Under the pieces are notes generated by a model that was not told where the DNA came from, searched no databases, and saw nothing but the letters and a program-made list of their open reading frames with translations. 64,000 nucleotides of DNA from Shewanella fidelis ATCC BAA-318 (GTDB taxonomy: Bacteria; Pseudomonadota; Gammaproteobacteria; Enterobacterales; Shewanellaceae): contig NZ_JADX01000010.1 in NCBI RefSeq assembly GCF_000518605.1, positions 62,001-126,000 of the forward strand, read 5' to 3'. Below are positions 48,112 through 55,296 of the stretch, piece by piece. Position 1 is the stretch's first letter. Every line of letters begins with the position of its first letter. Made by a program: the position numbers and the translations under genes.

Positions 48112-48203
48112 CACTTGTGGTAGCGCCACTGCCATAGGCATAACCTTTAGGCTGGAAGCTTTGCGTCACCCGCTTTCACAGGCTTTGCCTTTGTCATCAA
48201 GTG
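48112..48203 (-). promoter_or_regulatory. Cyclic-di-GMP-I (GEMM) riboswitch upstream of the chitinase
   Basis: Reading the minus strand, CACTTG (48203-48198) pairs with CAAGTG (48117-48112) as P1. The conserved core follows: AGGCAAAGCC, a GAAA tetraloop closed by CCTGT/GCGGG, the near-invariant GACGCAAAGC, then TTCCAGCCTAAAGG. These match the Vibrio Vc2 GEMM-I consensus GGCAAA...GAAA...GACGCAAAGCC..CCGGCCUAAA. The 66 nt between aptamer and ATG contain CAGGC/GCCTG followed by a T-rich stretch, a possible expression platform. Confidence 0.9.
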
Positions 48204-48628
48204 CAACCAGTGCACCTGCAAATTGCGCAAATTAATATCTGCAACTGGCATTTTTTAGAGCCTAATACACAGGGAATCAACACATTAGAAATTAAAAAAC
48301 ATAACAACCGTTAAAAGACGATTTATTGACACGTAAATTACTGATTAAAAATAAAAACAACTCAGCACAAATACATATAAACACCACGAAAAACTGCATT
48401 AAATAGGATTAAGTTATTTAATAAGTCGCCACTAAATTTATTTTGTCAAATAGTGCCAACAAAACATCACTCTTATTAGAAATGTCATTTTATTGCTGTG
48501 AATACTCGCCCTGTGATTTTATTGACACCTTTCCCCTCTAAAAACCAACTAGAGTTCAACTTGGGTTCAGCTAGCAAACGCTAATATTGACCTCCAATTT
48601 AGGCACAAGACTTGATTAAGAGGGCTGA
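48204..48628. other. Upstream chitinase/DUF3302 divergent spacer
   Basis: A 425-nt divergent spacer containing the chitinase promoter and that of the DUF3302 gene. A partial GTGCAC/TGCAGG palindrome-rich tract sits just before the riboswitch. Nothing else was recognised. Confidence 0.4.
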
Positions 48629-48940
48629 ATGAGAATCCATGAAACCAACCTAGTTTATGAAAACCTCCCCAGTGTAATGACACTGCTCGACTCCGTTGCT
48701 TTTATGTGGTTTGTCACCTTGGTCACCCTAGGTATTTTTAGTTGGATAGCCCTTAAACTTTGGCACTTACATTCACTGCCTAAATACCTCGCCAAAGAAC
48801 GCGGTATGCAGCAAGCCAAGCTGATTTTTTGGCTATGTATGTTAGGTCTATTTTGGAAGCCTTTATGGGTACTTGCAGTTATCGCTATCGTCACCGACTG
48901 GGATAGAGCACAAGAGTGGATTAGAGGGACTCGCGCATGA
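48629..48940 (+). CDS. DUF3302 (YiaW-like) membrane protein
   Basis: Small inner-membrane protein (103 aa) with two hydrophobic helices (about residues 21-46 and 64-88), matching DUF3302/YiaW. GATTAAGAGGGCTGA lies before the ATG. Its stop overlaps the HlyD gene in ATGA. E. coli has the same yiaW-yiaV pairing, where function is unknown. The pair probably works together in an envelope export complex without a known outer channel. Confidence 0.75.
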   Translation: MRIHETNLVYENLPSVMTLLDSVAFMWFVTLVTLGIFSWIALKLWHLHSLPKYLAKERGMQQAKLIFWLCMLGLFWKPLWVLAVIAIVTDWDRAQEWIRGTRA

Positions 48941-49968
48941 AAGAGATAATGCTGCCGTATATTTTTATTGTTTGGTTACTGTTTAAGTTCAAAGTGATAA
49001 AAACTAGGCCACGTAACTACTTTATCAGCGTTTTAGTTGGCTGCATCATAGCGTTAAGCTTGTTTTTAGCTCACCGTTTTTATTCGCCAGCCGATTTAAC
49101 CAACTCCACCACTGTGAGAGCGCCCCATGCCATTTTGTCACCGGCGATTGGTCAACAAATCGATACCATTGCCATTGACCACAACCAACATGTGGCGAAA
49201 GGTGAATTACTCTACACCTTAGTCGATGACAAGGTAAGCAGCGCAATCGATGAAATAAATGCCAGAATCACCGAGGTTGAGCGCAGCATCGAAGCCACTG
49301 AAGTTAAGCTTGCCCAAGCTAAGCGTACCTACCAGCGTAAAGCAGAACTTGGCGAGCATGTTAGTGAGCGTGATTTAGAAAATGCACAGGACAATGTTGA
49401 GATAATAAAAGCTGAGCTTAAGGTGCAACATGCTCAGCTAGAAGTGCAATTTGCCCAGCTACGAAAACAGCAATTTGAGCTGAAGCGTTTAGAAGTTAGA
49501 GCGCCGTTCGATGGCATGGTGACCCATGTTTATATTGCCGATGGCTCACGAGTTGGCGCTATGCATCTGTGGGATACAGGCAGAAAGTTTGTCGAGATGC
49601 GCATTCCAGATCAATCATTTGCTTACATTCAGCCAGGGCAGTTTGCCGAGTTTTATATTGATGCTTATCCAGGGCAAATATTCAGAGCGAAAGTACACAG
49701 CAAGGTTGAAGCCACAGGCGAAGCTCAAGGCGATATTTTGCCACGGGAACAGATGGTGTCACGCCATATTAACTTAGGCTCTATGCCTGTTGGCCGCACT
49801 GTTGTGTTAGAAGTGGATGACGCCACCATGGCTATGCTCCCCATTGGCGCAACCGGCTCAGCTTGGATAAGTGCTGATAAACCACTATCAATATTAGGTT
49901 TTCTCGATATTATTGGCGGGGCAACGGTACGATTAACCGCAGTGAAAGCCTACCTTAATCCATTATAG
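48937..49968 (+). CDS. HlyD-family membrane-fusion protein (YiaV-like)
   Basis: Membrane-fusion/adaptor protein (343 aa). An N-terminal membrane segment is followed by the biotinyl-lipoyl half-motif HAILSPAIGQQIDTIAIDHNQHVAKGELLYTLVDD, a coiled coil (INARITEVERSIEATEVKLAQAKRTYQRKAEL), the second half RLEVRAPFDGMVTHVYIADGSRV and a beta-barrel region. No pump or TolC-like gene is adjacent. The overlap with DUF3302 matches E. coli yiaW-yiaV. Confidence 0.82.
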   Translation: MKEIMLPYIFIVWLLFKFKVIKTRPRNYFISVLVGCIIALSLFLAHRFYSPADLTNSTTVRAPHAILSPAIGQQIDTIAIDHNQHVAKGELLYTLVDDKVSSAIDEINARITEVERSIEATEVKLAQAKRTYQRKAELGEHVSERDLENAQDNVEIIKAELKVQHAQLEVQFAQLRKQQFELKRLEVRAPFDGMVTHVYIADGSRVGAMHLWDTGRKFVEMRIPDQSFAYIQPGQFAEFYIDAYPGQIFRAKVHSKVEATGEAQGDILPREQMVSRHINLGSMPVGRTVVLEVDDATMAMLPIGATGSAWISADKPLSILGFLDIIGGATVRLTAVKAYLNPL

Positions 49969-49987
49969 TGGCTTAATACCTAAACAA

Positions 49988-50014
49988 AAAAGCACAGCTT
50001 AAGCTGTGCTTTTA
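49988..50014. terminator. Bidirectional terminator
   Basis: AAAAGCACAGC / GCTGTGCTTTT around TTAA, between two convergent genes. Confidence 0.9.
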
Positions 50015-50029
50015 GCGCGATAAGCCTAC

Positions 50030-50704
50030 TTATTTCTTTGAGATCAGCTCTAATATGCGTAAGAACAGGTTAATGATCTCCATGTAAAGCATGCCACCGA
50101 AATCAATCGCTTGATCTAATGTATCACCGTACTTGCAAGCTGCCGCCCAGAAATAGCCAATATAGCCACACATGCAAGCTGCTACAATCCAGTGAATAGT
50201 CTCATGGCTATGGCCAAAAATAACTAACCAACTCAACTCAATCACCAAAATCCAGCCAGTGATCACTAGCAGCACCTTACCAAAATGAATAAATAAATTC
50301 GGCATCAGCGTCGCTGTAATAATCATTAACAAGGTAATCGTCGCGGTATATTGAATCGCGGTTAAAATCTCACTGTAGGAGAATTCTTGTAAAGCCAAGT
50401 TAAGCAATAAACCGACACTTAACGTGAGTATGTTATAGCCTAAAAAGCTATATAGTGGCGCCTCATAACGAAACATTATCAGGAAGCCTAACGTCGAAAA
50501 AACCAAAAAGCCGATCAATATAACCCAAGGGTTAATGCTACTAATCCACTCTGTCGGAAAGTAAACAACCGTCAGGTAGTTAGTGGTAAAGCCCCAAATT
50601 AGCACCAAACCAATCACTAAGTTGAACACCCGTTTGCTAACGCTTCTATCTTTTAAAAACAGCCCAGATAAATAATGACTCAGGCCTGCTTGTGAGTTTT
50701 CCAT
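50030..50704 (-). CDS. Bax-inhibitor-1-like membrane protein
   Basis: Seven-helix inner-membrane protein (224 aa) of the TMBIM/YccA group. The start RVFNLVIGLVLIWGFTTNYL and the C-terminal GGMLYMEIINLFLRILELISKK match BI-1 family hallmarks (LYLDxINLFL). The rest is divergent. Family members leak protons or calcium and modulate quality-control proteases; the role here is not shown. Reading starts at ATG 50704. Confidence 0.75.
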   Translation of the reverse strand: MENSQAGLSHYLSGLFLKDRSVSKRVFNLVIGLVLIWGFTTNYLTVVYFPTEWISSINPWVILIGFLVFSTLGFLIMFRYEAPLYSFLGYNILTLSVGLLLNLALQEFSYSEILTAIQYTATITLLMIITATLMPNLFIHFGKVLLVITGWILVIELSWLVIFGHSHETIHWIVAACMCGYIGYFWAAACKYGDTLDQAIDFGGMLYMEIINLFLRILELISKK

Positions 50705-50977
50705 GTAAGCTATTTCCTAGCAATAATACGACGTTATACGCCAACGACTGCGCAGCTTAACTAAGGTTGAAAATTAGCAATATAATCATTATCTAACTTT
50801 GCAAAACACATCAATAAACTGTGATTTAATCGATTAAAATTGATGCAAAACTCAACTCATTGCTCATTGCTATATACATACATTCAACATAGAGCAATAA
50901 AACACGCTCCACCTTAAGCAAAGATGAGTGTTAGAATTAGCCACTATTTAAATTTTCATACTCACAAAGGTAATGCA

Positions 50978-51232
50978 ATGAACCCGATCCTTGCGATCTT
51001 AAAAGAGCATAATGTCAGTGACGAACAAGCTAAAGAGCTGTTCCAAACCCTGACAGAAAACCCAATGATGGCTATGGCAGTGATTGGTCAACTAGGGATC
51101 CCACCAGAAAAGCTACAACAGCTGATGGGGCTGGTAATGCAAAACCCAGCGTTGATTAAAGAAGCGGTTGAAGAGCTAGGCTTAGACTTTAGCAAAGTTG
51201 AAGCTGCAAAAGCCCAATTGCAAAAGCAATAA
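50978..51232 (+). CDS. DUF2999 small protein
   Basis: 84-aa protein of the DUF2999 family found in Shewanella and Vibrio: MNPILAILKEHNVSDEQAKELFQTLTENPMMAMAVIGQLGIPPEKLQQLMGLVMQ. It is helical and acidic with hydrophobic repeats; function is unknown. AAGG precedes the ATG at 50978; a non-ATG start at 50924 is less likely. Its last codons belong to a 15-bp tandem repeat that continues past the stop. Confidence 0.85.
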   Translation: MNPILAILKEHNVSDEQAKELFQTLTENPMMAMAVIGQLGIPPEKLQQLMGLVMQNPALIKEAVEELGLDFSKVEAAKAQLQKQ

Positions 51233-51292
51233 CTGCAAAAGTAATAGTTGCAAAAGTAACTGTTGCCAAAGTAACAGCTACGCAAGTACCTC
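51218..51292 (+). repeat. 15-bp degenerate tandem repeat running across a stop codon
   Basis: Units TTGCAAAAGCAATAA, CTGCAAAAGTAATAG, TTGCAAAAGTAACTG, TTGCCAAAGTAACAG and CTACGCAAGTACCTC are consecutive. The first contains the DUF2999 stop codon; the others lie outside the gene in the same phase. Confidence 0.85.
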
Positions 51293-51297
51293 GCTGT

Positions 51298-51327
51298 AAA
51301 ACGCCTTGTCTATTTACAAGGCGTTTT
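51298..51327 (+). terminator. Intrinsic terminator
   Basis: ACGCCTTGT / ACAAGGCGT around CTATTT and a T-run, after the repeat. Confidence 0.9.
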
Positions 51328-51486
51328 TTTTATGTCTTTCATTAAGCACCCTCTCCAAGCAAGGCTACTCAATACTCAGTTAAGTACTTTGCTCAATGAG
51401 TTTGCCACTCACAAAGCCTAAGCAAATTGACTCATAGATCACGAAACTGAATAGCTAATAAGCAAAAAACTTGTTCAGCAGATGAC

Positions 51487-51506
51487 ATTTGGCTATTTTG
51501 CCAAAT
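51487..51506. promoter_or_regulatory. Candidate ArsR operator
   Basis: ATTTGGC / GCCAAAT is a perfect 7-bp inverted repeat with a 6-nt centre, 38 nt upstream of arsR. ArsR/SmtB proteins often bind such sites, so autoregulation is likely. Confidence 0.45.
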
Positions 51507-51544
51507 ATACACTTTTTTATATATGCATTTTTTTAGATAAAAAG

Positions 51545-51868
51545 ATGAATGAACAAGAGCAACAAAAATTCAAGGCTCGGGCAACGGTTTTAAAAGCGCT
51601 CGCTCACCCAACTCGCCTATGGCTAGTCGAGCAATTACAGCAACAAGAGCGTTGTGTCTGTGAACTCACTGATGGGGTCAATGCAGATATTTCCACAGTG
51701 TCTAAGCACTTATCACTATTGCGCCAAGCAGGCATCGTAAATAGCCGACGCGACGGCAAACAGATCTACTACCGCTTAGAAACGCCTTGTTTATTAAAAA
51801 CATTAACTTGCGTTGAAAGCGTCATCGACAACAACGCCCAGAGCAAGCCGCGCTTGTATAAAGCGTAG
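51545..51868 (+). CDS. arsR: ArsR-family metalloregulator
   Basis: ArsR/SmtB regulator (107 aa from ATG 51545): KARATVLKALAHPTRLWLVEQLQ, the metalloid-binding helix QERCVCELTDGV (Cys-x-Cys as in ArsR), then STVSKHLSLLRQAGIVNSRRDGKQIYYRL. It heads the arsEFG-like operon and presumably represses it until trivalent arsenic binds Cys-x-Cys. The frame extends upstream but lacks support. The C-terminus is short and lysine rich. Confidence 0.88.
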   Translation: MNEQEQQKFKARATVLKALAHPTRLWLVEQLQQQERCVCELTDGVNADISTVSKHLSLLRQAGIVNSRRDGKQIYYRLETPCLLKTLTCVESVIDNNAQSKPRLYKA

Positions 51869-51896
51869 CAACTGTCTTGAGCTAAGTAGAACCAAC

Positions 51897-51950
51897 AGTC
51901 TTGAACGAAATAAAAGTCTTGAACGAAATAAAAGTCTTGAACGAAACAGC
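51897..51950 (+). repeat. 18-bp tandem repeat in three copies
   Basis: AGTCTTGAACGAAATAAA occurs at 51897, 51915 and, as AGTCTTGAACGAAACAGC, at 51933. It lies between arsR and the thioredoxin-like gene and does not code for an obvious peptide. Confidence 0.9.
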
Positions 51951-51986
51951 AGTGTTAAACCATCAAACAATTAATGAGGTAACAAA

Positions 51987-52223
51987 ATGAAAATTGAAAT
52001 CCTAGGCAGTGGGTGTAAAAAGTGCACCAATCTTGCTGCAGATGTCGAGCAAGTAGCAACGGACATGGCGCTTGATTTTAGCATCGAGAAAGTCACCGAT
52101 ATGGCGGCAATTCTCGATTATGGCGTGATGTCGACTCCAGCAATCGTGATTGACGGCACTGTGATCACTGCCGGCAATGTGCCTTCTAAAGCCGAAATCC
52201 AACAGCTACTTAACGACAAGTAA
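51987..52223 (+). CDS. Thioredoxin-like small redox protein (ArsE-like)
   Basis: 78-aa redox-active disulfide protein: MKIEILGSGCKKCTNLAADVEQVATDM with a CxxC (GCKKC), VTDMAAILDYGVMSTPAIVIDG with a cis-proline. In ArsEFG-type clusters of Shewanella putrefaciens such a small protein is ArsE, needed for reducing aromatic nitroarsenicals. The role here is inferred from gene order. Confidence 0.7.
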   Translation: MKIEILGSGCKKCTNLAADVEQVATDMALDFSIEKVTDMAAILDYGVMSTPAIVIDGTVITAGNVPSKAEIQQLLNDK

Positions 52224-52277
52224 CCATTACCCAAGAATCCAAATTTAATTCAGCGTACTCAAGAGAAGGAATTTCCA

Positions 52278-52781
52278 GTGAATATCGTTAATCGTGTTTC
52301 TAAGTGGCTGATGCCACTTGCCGTATTACTCTGTTTAGCGTCAGTGCCATCGCAAGCCGCCAGCGAACTTGCCCTGCCACCACCCGCAGTGAAGCTTAGC
52401 GATAACCAAGTGTTAAAAGTGTACTACTTTCATGGTAATGCCCGTTGCACCTCGTGCAAGTTGATCGAAAAATACACCAAAGCAGCCATTGAACAAGGTT
52501 ATCAGCAGTCACTACAACAAGGTGTCGTCGAGCTACAAATGGTCAACCTAGAGTCTAAAGGAAACGATCACTACATTGATGATTTTCAACTCATTACCCG
52601 CTCAGTGGTATTAGCAATTGAGCAAAATGGCAAGGTCGTTGATTATCGCCGCTTAGACGCTGTCTGGCAGTTGTTTACTGATGAGCAGAAGTTCACCAAT
52701 TATATTTATCGTGAAATTGGCGAGATCACTCACAAGCAAGTGGCTTTACTGCCAGCAATAGAGTCTGCTCGTCATGGTTGA
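52278..52781 (+). CDS. ArsF-like periplasmic thioredoxin-fold protein
   Basis: Exported thioredoxin-fold protein (167 aa, GTG start): signal MNIVNRVSKWLMPLAVLLCLASVPSQA, then LKVYYFHGNARCTSCKLIEKYTKAAIEQ with CTSC. It matches proteins annotated as the nitrophenyl-compound nitroreductase subunit ArsF. Overlap of 8 nt with the ArsG-like gene implies coupling. Enzymatic role rests on the known ArsEFG clusters. Confidence 0.7.
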   Translation: MNIVNRVSKWLMPLAVLLCLASVPSQAASELALPPPAVKLSDNQVLKVYYFHGNARCTSCKLIEKYTKAAIEQGYQQSLQQGVVELQMVNLESKGNDHYIDDFQLITRSVVLAIEQNGKVVDYRRLDAVWQLFTDEQKFTNYIYREIGEITHKQVALLPAIESARHG

Positions 52782-53466
52782 GTGGATGTTGATACTGTCC
52801 AGTGCGTTATGGTTTGGTGTGCTCACCTCCATTTCGCCCTGCCCTTTAGCAACCAATGTTGCTGCGGTATCGTTTCTTAGCAAACAAGTTGATAAACCAT
52901 CAAAGTCGCTAATGATGGGGGCTGCATATAGCCTTGGCCGCATGCTGAGTTACATTTTACTGGCAGCCTTGCTACTTCATAGCGCCATGTCTGCGCCTAA
53001 GTTGTCTAACTTTTTGCAGACGCAAATGAACATGTTACTAGGGCCTGTACTGCTATTTGTTGGTGCTTGTTTGCTCGGCTGGATCCGCTTGCCAAGTAGC
53101 AAGTGGTCTATCTCAAACCAGCTACAGCAAAAGTTAGCTAAAAAGGGTCAACTCGGTGCGTTGGCGTTAGGGGCCTTATTTGCCTTGTCATTTTGCCCCA
53201 CCTCCGCAGCGCTGTTTTTTGCCTCGTTATTGCCACTTGCTGTTGCGCAGCAATCTAGCTTTTGGATCCCAGCAGCTTACGGCATAGGAACAGCCATGCC
53301 TGTATTACTCGTCAGCCTATTACTGGCAGTGGGCACAGTACAAATTGGCAGTCTGTTCAACAAGATCACTGTGATAGAGCGCTTTGCACGAATGCTCTCA
53401 GGCATCATCTTTATCGCCGCAGGTATCTATTACTGTTGGTTTTACCTCATTCCCCTTCTGGAGTAA
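52774..53466 (+). CDS. ArsG-like DsbD/CcdA-type membrane protein
   Basis: Membrane protein (230 aa) with six helices, start ATG 52774. It resembles DsbD/CcdA transporters: LTSISPCPLATNVAAVSFL and LSFCPTSAALFFASLLPL carry the single Pro-Cys pairs of that family. In ArsEFG clusters this position is ArsG, proposed as permease for trivalent aromatic aminoarsenicals. Thiol-electron transfer is equally plausible from the sequence. Confidence 0.7.
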   Translation: MVEWMLILSSALWFGVLTSISPCPLATNVAAVSFLSKQVDKPSKSLMMGAAYSLGRMLSYILLAALLLHSAMSAPKLSNFLQTQMNMLLGPVLLFVGACLLGWIRLPSSKWSISNQLQQKLAKKGQLGALALGALFALSFCPTSAALFFASLLPLAVAQQSSFWIPAAYGIGTAMPVLLVSLLLAVGTVQIGSLFNKITVIERFARMLSGIIFIAAGIYYCWFYLIPLLE

Positions 53467-53470
53467 GTCA

Positions 53471-54457
53471 ATGTTTGTATGGTTTACATCGCTAGCAGAT
53501 TGGTTGGTTTATGATTGTTTCGGCCTATCTAACCAAACCCAAGTTGGCCAAGCGATCCATTTTTTTGTGGAAGATGTCAGTAAGATCTTTGCGCTACTGA
53601 TCGTCATGATCTACAGCATTGCTTGGCTGCGAGCGTCACTTAATATTGAGCGAGTTCGTGGTTATTTGGCTGGCAAACCCAAACTCGTAGGGTATGGCTT
53701 AGGATCAGGTTTCGGTGCTATCACTCCGTTTTGCTCATGCTCGAGTATCCCTGTATTTTTAGGCTTTACTTCAGCAGGGATCCCGATCGGCATCACTATG
53801 GCATTTTTGCTTACTTCACCATTGATCAATGAAGTCGCGATCTTGCTGTTGTTTAGCTTACTGGGCTTTGAGATCACCTTACTTTACGTCGTTACCGGCA
53901 TTGCTATCGGTATTATTGGTGGCGCCTTACTGGATCTGCTCAAAGCTGAACGCTGGCTGCAACCTTTAGCTGCTAAAGCCTATGCTATGGGGCGAGAATC
54001 ATCGCAACAAACCAGCCAAGCAATGCCTGAGTCCACGGCCATTAGTTGGCAACAGCGCCATCAATTTGCCAAAGCTGAAACCAGCGAAATTTTTGGCCGA
54101 GTGTGGAAGTGGGTCATTATCGGGGTTGGCTTAGGCGCTGCGCTACATGGTTTTGTGCCCGCAGGCTGGCTTGAAGCTAACTTAGGCGATGGTCAATGGT
54201 GGTCTGTACCACTGGCAGTATTAATGGGGATCCCGTTATATGCTAACGCAACTGGCGTGATCCCAGTGATGGAAAGCCTACTCGTGCAAGGCGTGCCACT
54301 GGGTACTACATTGGCATTTTGTATGAGTACGGTTGCCGCAAGCTTTCCTGAATTTGTCATGTTAAAGCAAGTGATGCAGTGGCGCTTACTGGCGATTCTA
54401 TTTAGCTTATTGCTAGTGTCATTCACTATTATGGGCTGGGTGCTGAACTTAGTTTAA
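53471..54457 (+). CDS. DUF318/ArsP-like permease
   Basis: Membrane permease (328 aa from ATG 53471 after GGAG): eight or nine helices, with the conserved CSCSS segment (ITPFCSCSSIPVFLGFTSAGIPIGIT) and LTSPLINEVA. DUF318 permeases are known from arsenic-resistance clusters; methylarsenite export (ArsP) is one activity. It follows the ArsG-like gene by 4 nt, so is the last gene of the plus-strand operon. The precise substrate is not determined. Confidence 0.75.
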   Translation: MFVWFTSLADWLVYDCFGLSNQTQVGQAIHFFVEDVSKIFALLIVMIYSIAWLRASLNIERVRGYLAGKPKLVGYGLGSGFGAITPFCSCSSIPVFLGFTSAGIPIGITMAFLLTSPLINEVAILLLFSLLGFEITLLYVVTGIAIGIIGGALLDLLKAERWLQPLAAKAYAMGRESSQQTSQAMPESTAISWQQRHQFAKAETSEIFGRVWKWVIIGVGLGAALHGFVPAGWLEANLGDGQWWSVPLAVLMGIPLYANATGVIPVMESLLVQGVPLGTTLAFCMSTVAASFPEFVMLKQVMQWRLLAILFSLLLVSFTIMGWVLNLV

Positions 54458-54462
54458 ACTCA

Positions 54463-54506
54463 ACAAAAAGGCCTTGTGGATGATGACAAGGCCTTGTTTT
54501 GTTGAC
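54463..54506. terminator. Bidirectional terminator with long arms
   Basis: AAGGCCTTGT / ACAAGGCCTT around GGATGATG, extended by CAACAAAA and TTTTGTTG arms, separates the permease gene from convergent arsC. Confidence 0.85.
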
Positions 54507-54528
54507 AGCTAGCAATCGCCATTTTGCA

Positions 54529-54951
54529 TTAACTACTAACGCGCTGGTTATGACTATCGATAATCAACTCTCCATCCTCTTTACTGAATGGACCTTTTGG
54601 CCATTTATCTAGCAAATCTAGTACTGCTTCGCTTGGACGACATAGTTTAACCCCTTTAGGAGTGCACACTATCGGGCGATTAACCAAGATTGGATATTGC
54701 AGCATTGCCGCTAAAATCTGTTCATCAGACACATTATCCTCAAGCAAGCCTAACTCTTTGGCAGGTGACTTAGTCACTCTTAACGCTGTTTTTGGCGTTA
54801 GATCTGCCGCAGCGAATAAACCAAGCAGTTGTGGTTTAGTCCAACCTTGTTGTTTGTAATCAATAATAACTGGCTCATAGCCAGCTTGCTGGATCACGCT
54901 AAGCACATTTCTTGATGTGCCACACTCTGGATTGTGGTGGATCACTATCAT
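54529..54951 (-). CDS. arsC: Glutaredoxin-linked arsenate reductase ArsC
   Basis: Arsenate reductase (140 aa, ATG 54951 after GGGGA). The ArsC signature is HNPECGTSRNVLSVI with catalytic cysteine 11; ILVNRPIVCTPKGVKLCRPSE contains the conserved RPIV/RPSE segments. It reduces arsenate to arsenite using glutathione and glutaredoxin. It is convergent with, and presumably co-regulated with, the arsR-arsE-arsF-arsG-permease operon. Confidence 0.95.
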   Translation of the reverse strand: MIVIHHNPECGTSRNVLSVIQQAGYEPVIIDYKQQGWTKPQLLGLFAAADLTPKTALRVTKSPAKELGLLEDNVSDEQILAAMLQYPILVNRPIVCTPKGVKLCRPSEAVLDLLDKWPKGPFSKEDGELIIDSHNQRVSS

Positions 54952-55242
54952 CACTTATCCCCTCTACTCTATGAGGTTTACTTAAGTCAGTTATTCCGTT
55001 GAACCCTTTAAAACAGTAGCATCCAATTACTGTACACCTTAATTAAACCACCAAACATACGCAAAATCATATATACATTAAAATATATATTCAACTTAAT
55101 TCAAATACTAGTCTGTTAATAACAATTGATTTATGCCGCGCTATCCACTTCGGTGGCTTAAATTAAGCTAAATTTGGCTAGGTTTGTGAGGCACTCGCTG
55201 CTGCGGCATGCAGCCTAAGGGGAGCTGCTAATTAAAAAGAAA
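54952..55242. other. Gene-free spacer containing the arsC promoter region
   Basis: A+T-rich, with a TATATA-cattaaaa-TATATA near-palindrome (about 55071-55090) that could be an arsC operator or simply an AT tract. No gene or RNA recognised. Confidence 0.35.
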
Positions 55243-55266
55243 ACGGTTAGCGATATCGCTAACCGT
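55243..55266 (-). terminator. Terminator of the chemoreceptor gene
   Basis: The perfect palindrome ACGGTTAGCGAT / ATCGCTAACCGT is followed on the minus strand by a T-rich run. Confidence 0.8.
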
Positions 55267-55296
55267 AATATCAATAAGTATAGAGGGGACTTGAAT

